Source: Actinoplanes utahensis (GTDB lineage: Bacteria > Actinomycetota > Actinomycetes > Mycobacteriales > Micromonosporaceae). Taken from it: DNA of 64,000 nucleotides. The notes under the pieces are model-generated. The model searched no databases. It was not told where the DNA came from and saw only the letters and a program-made list of their open reading frames with translations. Made by a program: the position numbers and the translations under genes. Where the stretch lies: assembly GCF_016862455.1 (NCBI RefSeq), contig NZ_BOMZ01000040.1, positions 43,508 through 107,507 of the forward strand, read 5' to 3'. Positions 7,489 to 16,145 of the stretch are shown here, piece by piece (position 1 is the first letter of the stretch; each line of letters begins with the position of its first letter).

Positions 7489-8358
7489 GTGGTGACCCGG
7501 CGTTCATGGATCGGGTGGCAGTTCACCGGTCCGTTCCTGGCGGTGTTCGCACTGGTGTTCCTGGCGCCGATCGGCTACTCGGCGTACCTCAGCGTGTTCC
7601 GCACCAAGCTGGTCGGCGGCACCGGCTTCGTCGGGATGGAGAACTACACCAAGACGTTCAGCGACCCGCAGTTCTGGGAGGGCGTGAGCCGGGTCGCGAT
7701 CTTCCTCGCCGTCCAGGTTCCGATCATGCTCGGGCTGGCGCTGCTGGTGGCCCTGGCCATCGACAGCGGGCGGCTCTACGGGACCGGGTTCTTCCGGGTC
7801 TCGATCTTCCTGCCGTACGCGGTGCCGGCCGTCGTCGCCACCCTGATGTGCGGCTTCCTGTACGGCATCCGGTTCGGCCTGGTCGGCAGCCTCAACGAGG
7901 GGCTCGGGCTGAACATCCCGGACCCGCTCGCCCCGGACTGGATCCTCACCACCATCGGCAACATCGTGACCTGGGAGTTCGTCGGCTACAACATGCTCAT
8001 CCTGTACTCCGGCCTGCGGGTGGTGGACACCGCGCTGTACGAGGCCGCCGCCATCGACGGGGCCGGCCAGTTCCGGATCATCCGGGCGATCAAGCTGCCG
8101 GCGCTGCGCGGGCCGCTCGTGGTGGCGACGATCTTCTCGATCATCGGCAGTTTCCAGCTCTTCACCGAGCCGCAGATCCTCAAGTCGATCGCCCCGAACG
8201 CGATCACCACCTACTTCACGCCGAACGTGTACACGTACCAGCTGTCGTTCACCGGGCAGCAGGTCAACTACTCGGCGACGATCGCGCTGGTCATGGGCGT
8301 GGCGACGATGATCGTGGCGTACCTCTTCCAGCGCCGCTCCCTGAAGGGGGTGGACTGA
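7489..8358 (+). CDS. sugar ABC transporter permease (MalF type)
   Basis: 289 aa. CUT1-family permease with about six membrane segments and the EAA loop EAAAIDGAGQFRIIRAIKLP near residues 185-204, which docks the ATPase. Two GTG codons in tandem (7489, 7492) can start it; AGAGGGGG upstream fits the second slightly better. First gene of an importer operon; no ATPase is encoded, so a shared MsiK-like ATPase elsewhere is likely (inference from actinomycete CUT1 systems). Confidence 0.88.
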   Translation: MVTRRSWIGWQFTGPFLAVFALVFLAPIGYSAYLSVFRTKLVGGTGFVGMENYTKTFSDPQFWEGVSRVAIFLAVQVPIMLGLALLVALAIDSGRLYGTGFFRVSIFLPYAVPAVVATLMCGFLYGIRFGLVGSLNEGLGLNIPDPLAPDWILTTIGNIVTWEFVGYNMLILYSGLRVVDTALYEAAAIDGAGQFRIIRAIKLPALRGPLVVATIFSIIGSFQLFTEPQILKSIAPNAITTYFTPNVYTYQLSFTGQQVNYSATIALVMGVATMIVAYLFQRRSLKGVD

Positions 8359-9276
8359 GTGACCGCCGTGCCCACCATCCGGCCGGCGGCCCGCCGCCCC
8401 GGCCACGCCCCGGCGCCGCCGGTCTCCCGCCGGCCCCGCGCCCGCAGCCGCACGCTGACCGTCGTCACCGGCGTGATGGTGATCTACACGCTGCTGCCGC
8501 TGGCCTGGCTGGCGATCAGTGCGACGAAGAATCAGGAGGACCTGCTCGGCACGTTCGGGCTCTGGTTCGGCGGGGAGTTCGCGCTCCTCGAGAACATCGG
8601 CCAGACCTTCACCTACCAGGACGGCATCTTCGGCCGCTGGATGCTCAACACCGTGCTGTACGTGGCCGTCGGCGCGGGCGGCGCGACCCTGCTCGCCGCC
8701 CTCGCCGGGTACGGGCTGGCCAAGTTCGACTTCCCCGGCCGGCGGGGCGTCTTCGCCGTGGTCCTGATCGGCATCGCCTGCCCGTCGACCGCGCTGGCCG
8801 TCCCGACGTTCCTGATGTTCGCCAGGATGGGGCTCACCGACACCCCCTGGGCGATCATCATCCCGTCGCTGGTGTCGCCGTTCGGCCTCTACCTGATGTG
8901 GACGTACGCCACCGAGGCCGTGCCGAACGAGATCCTGGAGTCGGCCCGGGTGGACGGGGCCGGCGAGTTCCGTACCTTCTTCACGATCTCCCTGCCGTTG
9001 CTCGCACCCGGCCTGGTCACCGTCCTGCTCTTCAACATCGTCGCGACCTGGAACAACTTCTTCCTCCCGCTGATCATGCTGAAGGACCCCGACCTCTTCC
9101 CGCTCACGCTCGGCCTCTACTCCTGGAACATGCAGGCCAACACGGTCGGCGGGGACGTCGTCTTCGATCTCGTGATCACCGGTTCGCTCCTCACCATCGT
9201 CCCCCTCATCGTGGCGTTCCTGCTGCTGCAGCGGTACTGGCAGTCGGGTCTGGCCGCGGGAAGCGTCAAGCAATAG
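8359..9276 (+). CDS. sugar ABC transporter permease (MalG type)
   Basis: 305 aa. Second CUT1 permease with a basic N-terminal tail, six predicted membrane segments and the EAA-type loop ESARVDGAGEFRTFFTISLP. GTG start directly after the stop of the first permease, so translation is coupled. Pairs with the MalF-type subunit to form the membrane channel. Confidence 0.88.
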   Translation: MTAVPTIRPAARRPGHAPAPPVSRRPRARSRTLTVVTGVMVIYTLLPLAWLAISATKNQEDLLGTFGLWFGGEFALLENIGQTFTYQDGIFGRWMLNTVLYVAVGAGGATLLAALAGYGLAKFDFPGRRGVFAVVLIGIACPSTALAVPTFLMFARMGLTDTPWAIIIPSLVSPFGLYLMWTYATEAVPNEILESARVDGAGEFRTFFTISLPLLAPGLVTVLLFNIVATWNNFFLPLIMLKDPDLFPLTLGLYSWNMQANTVGGDVVFDLVITGSLLTIVPLIVAFLLLQRYWQSGLAAGSVKQ

Positions 9277-9287
9277 AAGGGATAGTC

Positions 9288-10628
9288 ATGTCGATCACCC
9301 GTCGGCGCGCACTCCTGGGCGCCGCCCTGTCGATAACCCTCCTGGCCGCCGGTTGCGGCGGCTCGGACGAGCCGGGCGCCGCCACCGCCACGGCCGGCGC
9401 GTCCGAGGCGGACGTGAAGGCCGCCCTGGAAGCCGGCGGGGAGCTGACCGTCTGGGCCTGGGACAGCACGATCGAGCCGGTGGCCGCCGAGTTCATGAAG
9501 AAGTACCCCGGGGTCAAGGTGAAGGTGGTCAACGCCGGCACCAACAAGGACGAGTACCTGGCGCTGCAGAACGCCGTGCAGGCCGGTTCGGGTGTGCCGG
9601 ACGTGGTGCAGCTGGAGTACTACGCGCTGCCGCAGTTCGTGCTGTCCAAGACGGCCGCCGACCTGACCGCGTTCGGCGCGGGATCATTGGAGAGCGCGTT
9701 CACCCCGGGCACCTGGAACGCGGTGCGCTCCGGCGGCAAGGGCGTGTACGGCCTGCCGATCGACTCCGGGCCGATGGCGCTGTTCTACAACAAGGAGGTC
9801 TTCGACAAGCACGGCATCGCCATCCCGAAGACCTGGGAGGAGTACGCGGCGGCCGCGGAGAAGCTGCATCAGGCGGACCCGAAGGCGTACATCACCGCCG
9901 ACGCCGGCGAGGCCGGGTTCACCACCAGCCTGATCTGGCAGGCCGGCGGCAAGCCGTACACGGTGAACGGCACCGACGTCACGGTGAACCTCGCCGACGC
10001 CGGCAGCCAGAGGTTCACCGGCGTCTGGCAGGGGATGCTCGACAAGAAGCTGCTCTCCCCGGTGGTCTCCTGGACCGACGAGTGGTTCAAAGGGCTCAGC
10101 GACGGCACCATCGCCTCCCTGGTGATCGGCGCGTGGATGCCGAGCAACCTGGAGAGCGGCGCGGCGGCCGCGAAGGGCAAGTGGCGGGTCGCGCCGATGC
10201 CGCAGTGGGAGAGCGGCGGCAAGGCGGCCGCCGAGAACGGCGGCAGCTCCCTGGCGATCACCGAGGCCGGCACGAAGAAGGCGCTCGCGTACGGATTCCT
10301 GAAGTACATCGCCGTCGACGAGGGCGCGCAGTCCCGGGTCGACAAGGGCGCCTTCCCGGCGACCACCAAGGAGCTCAACGCGGCCGCGTTCAAGGGCAAG
10401 GAGTTCCCGTACTTCGGTGGCCAGAAGGTCAACGAGGTGCTCGCCGAGTCGGCCGCGCAGGTCGTCCCCGGCTGGAACTACCTGCCGTTCCAGGTCTACG
10501 CCAACAGCATCTACGGCGACACGGTCGGCAAGGCGTACCTCGGGCAGGGAAACCTCACCGACGGGCTGAAGGCCTGGCAGGACGCCTCCGTCAAGTACGG
10601 CCAGGAGCAGGGCTTCACGGTCAAGTGA
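9288..10628 (+). CDS. sugar ABC transporter substrate-binding lipoprotein
   Basis: 446 aa. Signal peptide with lipobox LLAAGC (Cys about residue 23), then a family 1 extracellular solute-binding domain, with TVWAWDSTIEPVAAEFMKKYP near the mature N-terminus and LPIDSGPMALFYNKEVFDKHGI in lobe I. Ribosome binding site AGAAGGGA precedes the ATG. The ligand is not predictable; no glycosidase is encoded in this operon. Confidence 0.9.
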   Translation: MSITRRRALLGAALSITLLAAGCGGSDEPGAATATAGASEADVKAALEAGGELTVWAWDSTIEPVAAEFMKKYPGVKVKVVNAGTNKDEYLALQNAVQAGSGVPDVVQLEYYALPQFVLSKTAADLTAFGAGSLESAFTPGTWNAVRSGGKGVYGLPIDSGPMALFYNKEVFDKHGIAIPKTWEEYAAAAEKLHQADPKAYITADAGEAGFTTSLIWQAGGKPYTVNGTDVTVNLADAGSQRFTGVWQGMLDKKLLSPVVSWTDEWFKGLSDGTIASLVIGAWMPSNLESGAAAAKGKWRVAPMPQWESGGKAAAENGGSSLAITEAGTKKALAYGFLKYIAVDEGAQSRVDKGAFPATTKELNAAAFKGKEFPYFGGQKVNEVLAESAAQVVPGWNYLPFQVYANSIYGDTVGKAYLGQGNLTDGLKAWQDASVKYGQEQGFTVK

Positions 10629-10678
10629 CACCGGGTCACGACCCGAGCCGGCGCCGACTCCCCGGCTGAGTTCCGGTG

Positions 10679-10715
10679 TGTGGAGCCGGGACGGACGGTG
10701 CGCCGGAACTCCACA
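10679..10715 (+). terminator. stem-loop after the sugar importer operon
   Basis: TGTGGAGCCGG (10679-10689) pairs with CCGGAACTCCACA (10703-10715) with two bulged bases. Located about 50 bases past the solute-binding-protein stop. The arm sequence is shared with the hairpins at 21-76 and 6016-6056. Confidence 0.55.
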
Positions 10716-10758
10716 GGGAGCCTGATCGCCCCCGGCTGGATGGGCCAGCCGGGGACGA

Positions 10759-11691
10759 TCAGAGCGCGGTCCGCGGTTCGAGGGCCAGCGCCCTCGCCGC
10801 GCTCGTCTCGGCGATCCGCAGCGAATCCCGTCCGGCGACCACGAAGTGGTCCGGGTAATTGACCGACCGCAGCGCCAGCCCGGCGCCTCCGCGAATCGTC
10901 ACCGGGCAGAAAGTCGCGTCCTGACGGAATAGCTCCGAGCGGTCGTTCCGGTCGAGACGAATCTCGAAATTCCGATGGCGGAGATAATAGCCGGGAAAGT
11001 TCACTGATTCGAGTGACACACACCCGGAACCGGCCAGCCCGGTGCGCACGCGGAAATTCGAATCCGCCTGCACGGCATCGCTGTCCGCCGGTCCTATCGA
11101 ATCCAGGCGGGCGCGGTGATCCCGGTGCCGCACCCGATGTCCGGGACGGTCCGCGGCCTCCAGCCCGACCGTCGTGCCGGTCGTGAGCGACACCGGCGCG
11201 GTGGTCGCCCGGGGCGGCGCCGCGGTCGTCCGGGTCGCCGTCGGGCCGGCCGGGGACGCCGGCGTGTGGCGTGCCGAGGTGGCCGGCGGCGCGGGCGGGA
11301 TCGGGGCCGTCGAGGTCACCGAGGGTGACGGCTGGACGCTGACCGGCACGTCACCGGTGGTGGGCTCGGCCGGTGCGGACAGCTCGAACGGTGGGGCCGG
11401 CTGGGGGAAGGTGAACTCGGCGGCCACCGGCTCGGGCCTGCGCGAGCCGTCGAGGAGTACGGCCACGGCGGCCGTGGCCGCGCACGCGAGGCAGATGGAG
11501 GCGGCGAGGACCAGGCGTGGGCGGGTCAGCCGGCGCCCCTCGGACCGGGGGAAGGGGGCTCCCGGGCGAGGCCGGCCACCGAAGGCCTGCCGGGTCTCGG
11601 GCCGGAGTGGCCCGGCGGCGCCACCGCCGGGCGAATAGGGCGGAATCCAGCCGCCGACCCGCAGTCCGTCGCGGGTATCGTCTTCCGGCAT
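10759..11691 (-). CDS. membrane-anchored AbfB-domain protein
   Basis: 310 aa. A Pro/Gly-rich cytoplasmic N-terminus, one transmembrane helix (about 54-72), a long Pro/Thr/Ala linker and a C-terminal AbfB-type beta-trefoil (about 165-305) with SVNFPGYYLRHRNFEIRL and SVNYPDHFVVAGRDSLRI. AbfB domains bind arabinofuranose side chains of arabinoxylan or arabinan. No catalytic domain is present. The ATG at 11691 has AGGAAG upstream. Likely a surface carbohydrate-binding protein. Confidence 0.78.
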   Translation of the reverse strand: MPEDDTRDGLRVGGWIPPYSPGGGAAGPLRPETRQAFGGRPRPGAPFPRSEGRRLTRPRLVLAASICLACAATAAVAVLLDGSRRPEPVAAEFTFPQPAPPFELSAPAEPTTGDVPVSVQPSPSVTSTAPIPPAPPATSARHTPASPAGPTATRTTAAPPRATTAPVSLTTGTTVGLEAADRPGHRVRHRDHRARLDSIGPADSDAVQADSNFRVRTGLAGSGCVSLESVNFPGYYLRHRNFEIRLDRNDRSELFRQDATFCPVTIRGGAGLALRSVNYPDHFVVAGRDSLRIAETSAARALALEPRTAL

Positions 11692-11875
11692 CAAATCGCT
11701 TCCTGGGGAACGTTCACATGGGGACTTAATGATTTGATAAGGATCTACCCGACCGGCGGCGGTGAGGGCAAGGGTGTAGCGATAACAATTAGCCTGGGAG
11801 CGCGCCCAGTTGATCCGATCGGCGTTCCCGTCCGTATCTCGGTGCGGAGCCTTCCCGTGGTTCGAGGAGAGCAGC

Positions 11876-12901
11876 GTGGACAGTACCGACACCGAGACAC
11901 CCGCCCAGCCGGAGAGAGTGCCCGACATCGCCGGCTACTGGCCGGACGCCCCGCACCGGGCCGGGCCGCCCGCCGACCACTACGAGCCGGACGGCGCCGA
12001 GGCGGTCCGGACCACCCCGGCGTGGCAGAACCGCGGCCCCGGGCGGCCCACCGTCGAGTCGGCGGCCCGCCGGCCGACCAGGGAACCGACCGTCATCAGC
12101 GAGTCCTCGCCGGTCCGCCGCCCGGCCGGGCGGATCGTCGCCGCGACGCTCGCCGGGGCGCTCGTGGCGGGCGTCGCCGGGTGGTACGCGTTCGGCTCGG
12201 ACGACGGCGGCCCGGCGACCGGTCCGGCGGCGGCCCCGGCGAGCACCGCGGTCCCGCAGGCGACGGTCCCGGCCACTCCGCCGGTCTCCATCGAGGCGAG
12301 TGTGGCGCCGGACGCCGCGACCTTCGAGCTGGCCGACGGCACCACCGAACTCAACGTGACGATCGGCGCCACCGGCGACCGCTGGTTCCAGGTCTCCACC
12401 CCGGCCGGCAGCGGCATCCGGCCGCGGGCGGTCCTGGAGGGCGGCGCGGTGCGGCTCTTCGTGGACAAGGCCGGCGCCGCCGGATCCGCGCGGGTGGACG
12501 TGCGGCTCAGCCCGGCGGTCACCTGGTCGGTGCTGATGCGCGGCGGGGTGCGGACCGGCATCATCGACCTGACCGGCGGCCGCGTCGACCGGGTCGATCT
12601 GCTCGGTGGCGCCGCCGCGCTGGACCTCCGGCTGCCCCGGCAGGACGGCGTCGTCGGCATCTCGATGTCCGGCGGCGTGCACGACTGGCGGATCACCACC
12701 GGCCGCAAGGTCCCGGTCCGGGCCGTGCTGCGGCGCGGCGCCGGCGCCGTCGTCCTCTACGGCGACCGGAACCAGGGCGTCGACAAGGACACCCGGTTCA
12801 CCGTGACCGGTGGGACCGGCGGCATCGACCTGATCGCGGACGAGGGCGTCGGCACCCTGACCGTCGCCGCCGGGCGGGCCGGGGGCACAATCGGCGGGTG
12901 A
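11876..12901 (+). CDS. membrane-anchored beta-rich extracellular protein, unknown function
   Basis: 341 aa. Cytoplasmic, Pro-rich N-terminus of about 85 residues, a transmembrane helix (about 86-105), an Ala/Pro/Thr linker, then a roughly 190-residue region of short beta strands and turns (GGAVRLFV, RGGVRTGIIDLTGG, LLGGAAALDL) resembling beta-helix DUF4097-like domains. GTG start preceded by GAGGAGA. Its TGA overlaps the start of a methyltransferase gene. I do not recognise a precise family. Confidence 0.68.
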   Translation: MDSTDTETPAQPERVPDIAGYWPDAPHRAGPPADHYEPDGAEAVRTTPAWQNRGPGRPTVESAARRPTREPTVISESSPVRRPAGRIVAATLAGALVAGVAGWYAFGSDDGGPATGPAAAPASTAVPQATVPATPPVSIEASVAPDAATFELADGTTELNVTIGATGDRWFQVSTPAGSGIRPRAVLEGGAVRLFVDKAGAAGSARVDVRLSPAVTWSVLMRGGVRTGIIDLTGGRVDRVDLLGGAAALDLRLPRQDGVVGISMSGGVHDWRITTGRKVPVRAVLRRGAGAVVLYGDRNQGVDKDTRFTVTGGTGGIDLIADEGVGTLTVAAGRAGGTIGG

Positions 12902-13521
12902 CACGAGCAGCAGGCGACGCCGCACCACCGGAGAGCACCGTCTCCCTGGATTACTTCACCGGGCTCTACCTGGCGAAGGACGACCCGTGGGACATCGCGA
13001 CGAAGTGGCACGACCGGCGCAAGTTCGCGGTCACCATGGCCAGCCTGCCGCGCGAGCGCTACCGGCGCTGTTACGAGCCGGGCGCCTCGATCGGCACCCT
13101 CACCCGGATGCTCGCCGCCCGCTGCGACGAGGTGCTCGCGGTCGACAGCGTCGAGGAGGCCGTCGAGCTCGCCCGGCAGAACCTCGCGGACCTGCCGAAC
13201 GTGCGGGCGGAGCGGGCCGAGTTGCCCGCCGGCCTGCCGGACGGCGACTTCGACCTGATCGTGATCGGCGACCTGCTTTACTACCTGTCCGCCGACGACC
13301 TTTCCACGCTGCTGGACGGCCTCGTCCAGCGTCTGGAGCCGGGTGGCGACCTGGTGTCGGTGCACTTCCGCGACCGGGAGAACGGCGGCAACTACGACGG
13401 CTTCAACGCGCACGCCGCGCTGGCCGCCATCCCCGGCCTGGAAGCGGTCGTCCATCACTCCGACGAGTGGTTCGTGCTGGACGTGCTGCGCCGCTCGGAC
13501 GGCTCAGGCGGCGTGGCGTAA
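12898..13521 (+). CDS. NodS-like SAM-dependent methyltransferase
   Basis: 207 aa. Opens with YFTGLYLAKDDPWDIATKWHDRRK, typical of the NodS/class I methyltransferase group. SAM-binding motif I appears as YEPGASIGTLTRMLA, the acidic residue as VLAVDSVEEAV, and the post-motif as FDLIVIGDLLYYLS. GTG overlaps the preceding stop (GTGA), so it is coupled to the membrane protein. Substrate unknown; NodS itself N-methylates chitooligosaccharides, which hints at a sugar-amine acceptor but does not prove it. Confidence 0.8.
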   Translation: MTRAAGDAAPPESTVSLDYFTGLYLAKDDPWDIATKWHDRRKFAVTMASLPRERYRRCYEPGASIGTLTRMLAARCDEVLAVDSVEEAVELARQNLADLPNVRAERAELPAGLPDGDFDLIVIGDLLYYLSADDLSTLLDGLVQRLEPGGDLVSVHFRDRENGGNYDGFNAHAALAAIPGLEAVVHHSDEWFVLDVLRRSDGSGGVA

Positions 13522-14694
13522 CGCGGTCAGGCCGGGGACGGCGACCTCGCCCAGACGTGTGCCGGTCCGGGCGTCGAGCCAGGTCACCCGGCCGGTGCCA
13601 CCCACGTGCAGGCGGCTGCCGTCCCGGCTCAGCGCCAGCCCGCGGACCGGCCCCGGCAGCTCCCAGCGCCCGGTCCGCCGCCCCGGCGCCCGGTCCAGCA
13701 CCGTGACACCGCCCGCGCCGATCAGGATCCGGTCGTCCGTGGTCAGCGCCAGCGCCGCCGCCGACCCGGCCACCGGTGGCACGTCCACCACCCGTTCGAT
13801 CGTGAGCGACTCCGGGTTCGCGTAGGCGATCCGCCCCGCGTTCAGGTCGGCGACGACCAGGTTCCGGGCGTCGGCGGCCAGCGCGTGTCCCGCCGCCGGT
13901 CCTTCCCCGAACGGGTGCGGCAGATCCAGGCAGTACGCCCACCCCTCGCTCAGGTGCAGCACGTGCACGAACGCGTGCGCGCCGCCGGGCCGCCCGGACA
14001 CCAGGTCCCGGGTGTGCCGGTGTCCCGGCTGATGCGTGTACAGCGTGAACAGCAGCTTCCGGTCCGCCGACAGGACCGCCTGCCGTCCCTCGCCGCGCAT
14101 CTGCTCCTCGGCCCCGGCGGGGATCGCCACCTTGGTACGGGTGATCAGCGGCCGCACCTGCCCGGTGATCAGGTCGAGCTGCCGGACCCGGTAGTGGTCC
14201 GGCGCGGTGGCCGGCAACCAGTCGAGGACGAACAGGCCGGTCAGGTCGGCGGTGAACGCGTCCGGTTCGATCACGCCGGGCAGGTCGTACTCGCGTTCCC
14301 CGGCCGGCCCGGCGACCAGCAGGGTGGTCCGGGCGCGCGCGGCGGGCCGGTCGGAGGCCCCCGCCCGGCTCAGTGCGCACGCCCGTCCGTCCGTGGCGAC
14401 CACCCGCGGCGTCCAGCCCCCGGCGATCCGGGCCGACCGGACCACCGCCCCGCTGACCGGATCGACCTGGTCGAGACGGCCATCGGTGGCGGCGTACACA
14501 TGGGCGCCGTCGAAGGAGGCCGCCGCGGCGCCGAGAACCTGCTCCCCGGACGGGCCGAGCCGGAGCAGGCCCCGGTCCGACTCGGCGAGCAGCACATCCG
14601 GTGCGGTGGCCGCGGCCGCCTGGGCCGGTTCCCGGCAGCCGGCGAGCACCAGGCCCGAACCGGCGAGGAGCAGAACGTTACGGCGAGTGGTCAT
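13504..14694 (-). CDS. lipoprotein with beta-propeller-like repeats
   Basis: 396 aa. TTRRNVLLLAGSGLVLAGC is a lipoprotein signal with an RR pair and lipobox LAGC. The rest shows repeating blades such as LGPSGEQVLGAAAASFDGAHVYAATDGRLD and LALSRDGSRLHVGGTGRVTWLDARTG, as in PQQ/YVTN-type propellers. The last 18 coding bases overlap the convergent methyltransferase gene. Specific function unknown. Confidence 0.72.
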   Translation of the reverse strand: MTTRRNVLLLAGSGLVLAGCREPAQAAAATAPDVLLAESDRGLLRLGPSGEQVLGAAAASFDGAHVYAATDGRLDQVDPVSGAVVRSARIAGGWTPRVVATDGRACALSRAGASDRPAARARTTLLVAGPAGEREYDLPGVIEPDAFTADLTGLFVLDWLPATAPDHYRVRQLDLITGQVRPLITRTKVAIPAGAEEQMRGEGRQAVLSADRKLLFTLYTHQPGHRHTRDLVSGRPGGAHAFVHVLHLSEGWAYCLDLPHPFGEGPAAGHALAADARNLVVADLNAGRIAYANPESLTIERVVDVPPVAGSAAALALTTDDRILIGAGGVTVLDRAPGRRTGRWELPGPVRGLALSRDGSRLHVGGTGRVTWLDARTGTRLGEVAVPGLTALRHAA

Positions 14695-14722
14695 GTCCTC
14701 TCGACACCGCCCGGCCCCACCG

Positions 14723-14775
14723 GGTTCCCGGCCGGTTTCGGCGCCGAGACAGCACTGACAGCCGGCCGGGGAACC
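14723..14775 (-). repeat. interspersed intergenic hairpin element, copy 1
   Basis: GGTTCCCGGCCGG (14723-14735) pairs with CCGGCCGGGGAACC (14762-14775). On the minus strand the core reads GGCTGTCAGTGCTGTCTCGG. Similar elements lie at 21294-21345, 62025-62070 and 62611-62639. It sits in the divergent promoter region between the lipoprotein and ECF sigma genes. Confidence 0.6.
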
Positions 14776-14803
14776 GGTTCGCGGCGGGCGGTGTCACTAG
14801 GGT

Positions 14804-15385
14804 GTGCGGCTGAGGGGAGCGGTCATCGACGACGACGAGGCGGCTGTGGTGGCCCGGGCCCGAGGCGGAGATCTGGACGCCTACGAGGTGCTGGTCGCCC
14901 GGTGCACCGCGCCCGCGCACCGGGCCGCGGTGCTGCTCGGGGCCGGTGCGGACGCGGACGACGTGGTGCAGGAGGCGTTCGTGAAGGCGTATCGGCAGCT
15001 GGGCCGGTACCGGGGCGACGCCGGGTTCCGGGCGTGGCTGCTGGCGATCGTGGCGAACGAGACCCGCAACCTGGTGCGGGGACGCCGCCGCCGGGAAGGG
15101 CTGTGGCTGCGCGCGGCGGCGCGGGAGGACCCGGTGCGGTGGGAACCCGGCCCGGCCGAGTCGGCGGTGGCCGGCGAGCGCCGCCGCTTCCTGGTGGAGC
15201 AGTTGCGGGCGCTCGACGGGCGGGACCGGGAGGTGCTGGTCTGCCGGTACCTGCTGGACCTGTCCGAGGCGGAGACCGCGGTCATGCTGGACCTGCCGAA
15301 GGGGACGGTCAAGTCGCGGACCTCACGGGCCCTGGCCCGGCTTCGCGACCGGCTGCCGCAGGAGGTGCCCGATGCCCGAGCCTGA
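14804..15385 (+). CDS. ECF RNA polymerase sigma factor
   Basis: 193 aa. Region 2 in ADADDVVQEAFVKAYRQLGRY with FRAWLLAIVANETRN, region 4 in LDLSEAETAVMLDLPKGTVKSR. GTG start with no strong ribosome binding site; a TAGGGT box a few bases upstream suggests a leaderless transcript. Overlaps the next gene by 14 bases, which encodes a membrane protein in the usual anti-sigma position. Confidence 0.87.
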   Translation: MRLRGAVIDDDEAAVVARARGGDLDAYEVLVARCTAPAHRAAVLLGAGADADDVVQEAFVKAYRQLGRYRGDAGFRAWLLAIVANETRNLVRGRRRREGLWLRAAAREDPVRWEPGPAESAVAGERRRFLVEQLRALDGRDREVLVCRYLLDLSEAETAVMLDLPKGTVKSRTSRALARLRDRLPQEVPDARA

Positions 15386-16106
15386 CGATCTCATCGCCGA
15401 GCTGCGGGAACTGGGCGCCCGGTGGCCCGTACCCCCGGCAGTCGATCAGCGGGAAGCGGTCCGGGCGCGCCTCGCCCACCCGGCGCCGCGCCGGCCTCGC
15501 GCCCGCCGGTGGCTCGCGGTGCTGGCCGCCGCCCTCATCGTCGCTGTCGCCGGAGTGGCGCCGGCCCGGGCCGCGGTGGCCGAGGTGGTCGGCGACCTGC
15601 TGCGGATCGCGGGCGTCGAGGTACGCCGTGAGCAGCCCCGTGCCACCCTCCCGGCCACCCCGGACCCGCTGCCGTCGGCCGGCCCGGCCGTGCTGGCCGA
15701 GGCCCGCCGGGCCGCCGCCTTCCCGGTCCTGGTCCCCGCCGATCTGGGCGAACCCGAGTCCGTCGAGCTCGCCGACCCCGATCCGCGGGGCCACCCGCGG
15801 GTGATCACCATGCGGTACCGGGGCGGGGCCGTGCGGTTCGACCAGTTCGACGGGCGGCTGGACACGGTGTTCCTCAAGACGTCGCCGGACGCGCGGCCGG
15901 TCGAGCTGGGCGCCGCGGTCGTCACCGCGGCGTGGATGCCGCGCCCGCACCCGGTGACCTACGTCGGCCGGGACGGGGTGGAGCGCCTCGCGACCGCCCG
16001 TCTCGTGGGCCCGGCGCTGGTCTGGACCACGGGGGCCGTCACCTACCGGTTGGAGGGAATCATGACACTCGAAGAGGCGATTGCGGTGGGACGCTCGGTG
16101 CGCTGA
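15372..16106 (+). CDS. membrane-anchored protein, putative anti-sigma partner
   Basis: 244 aa. Cytoplasmic N-terminus of about 50 residues, one membrane helix (about 52-70), and an extracytoplasmic domain of about 170 residues resembling DUF4367-like domains (PVLVPADLGEPESVELADP, HPVTYVGRDGVERLATA). No zinc-binding anti-sigma motif is visible. The overlap with the ECF gene and the topology suggest it senses an envelope signal and holds the sigma factor. Confidence 0.7.
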   Translation: MPEPDDLIAELRELGARWPVPPAVDQREAVRARLAHPAPRRPRARRWLAVLAAALIVAVAGVAPARAAVAEVVGDLLRIAGVEVRREQPRATLPATPDPLPSAGPAVLAEARRAAAFPVLVPADLGEPESVELADPDPRGHPRVITMRYRGGAVRFDQFDGRLDTVFLKTSPDARPVELGAAVVTAAWMPRPHPVTYVGRDGVERLATARLVGPALVWTTGAVTYRLEGIMTLEEAIAVGRSVR

Positions 16107-16145
16107 GCCCCGATCGGGTAGCCGCTGCCGGTAGCTTCGCGGGCG

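Noticed and set aside
7506..10628. Very long plus-strand open frame of about 1,040 codons
   Set aside because: Its first two-thirds are an Arg/Pro/Gly-rich shadow of the two permease genes; only the last part, from the ATG at 9288, is the real solute-binding protein.
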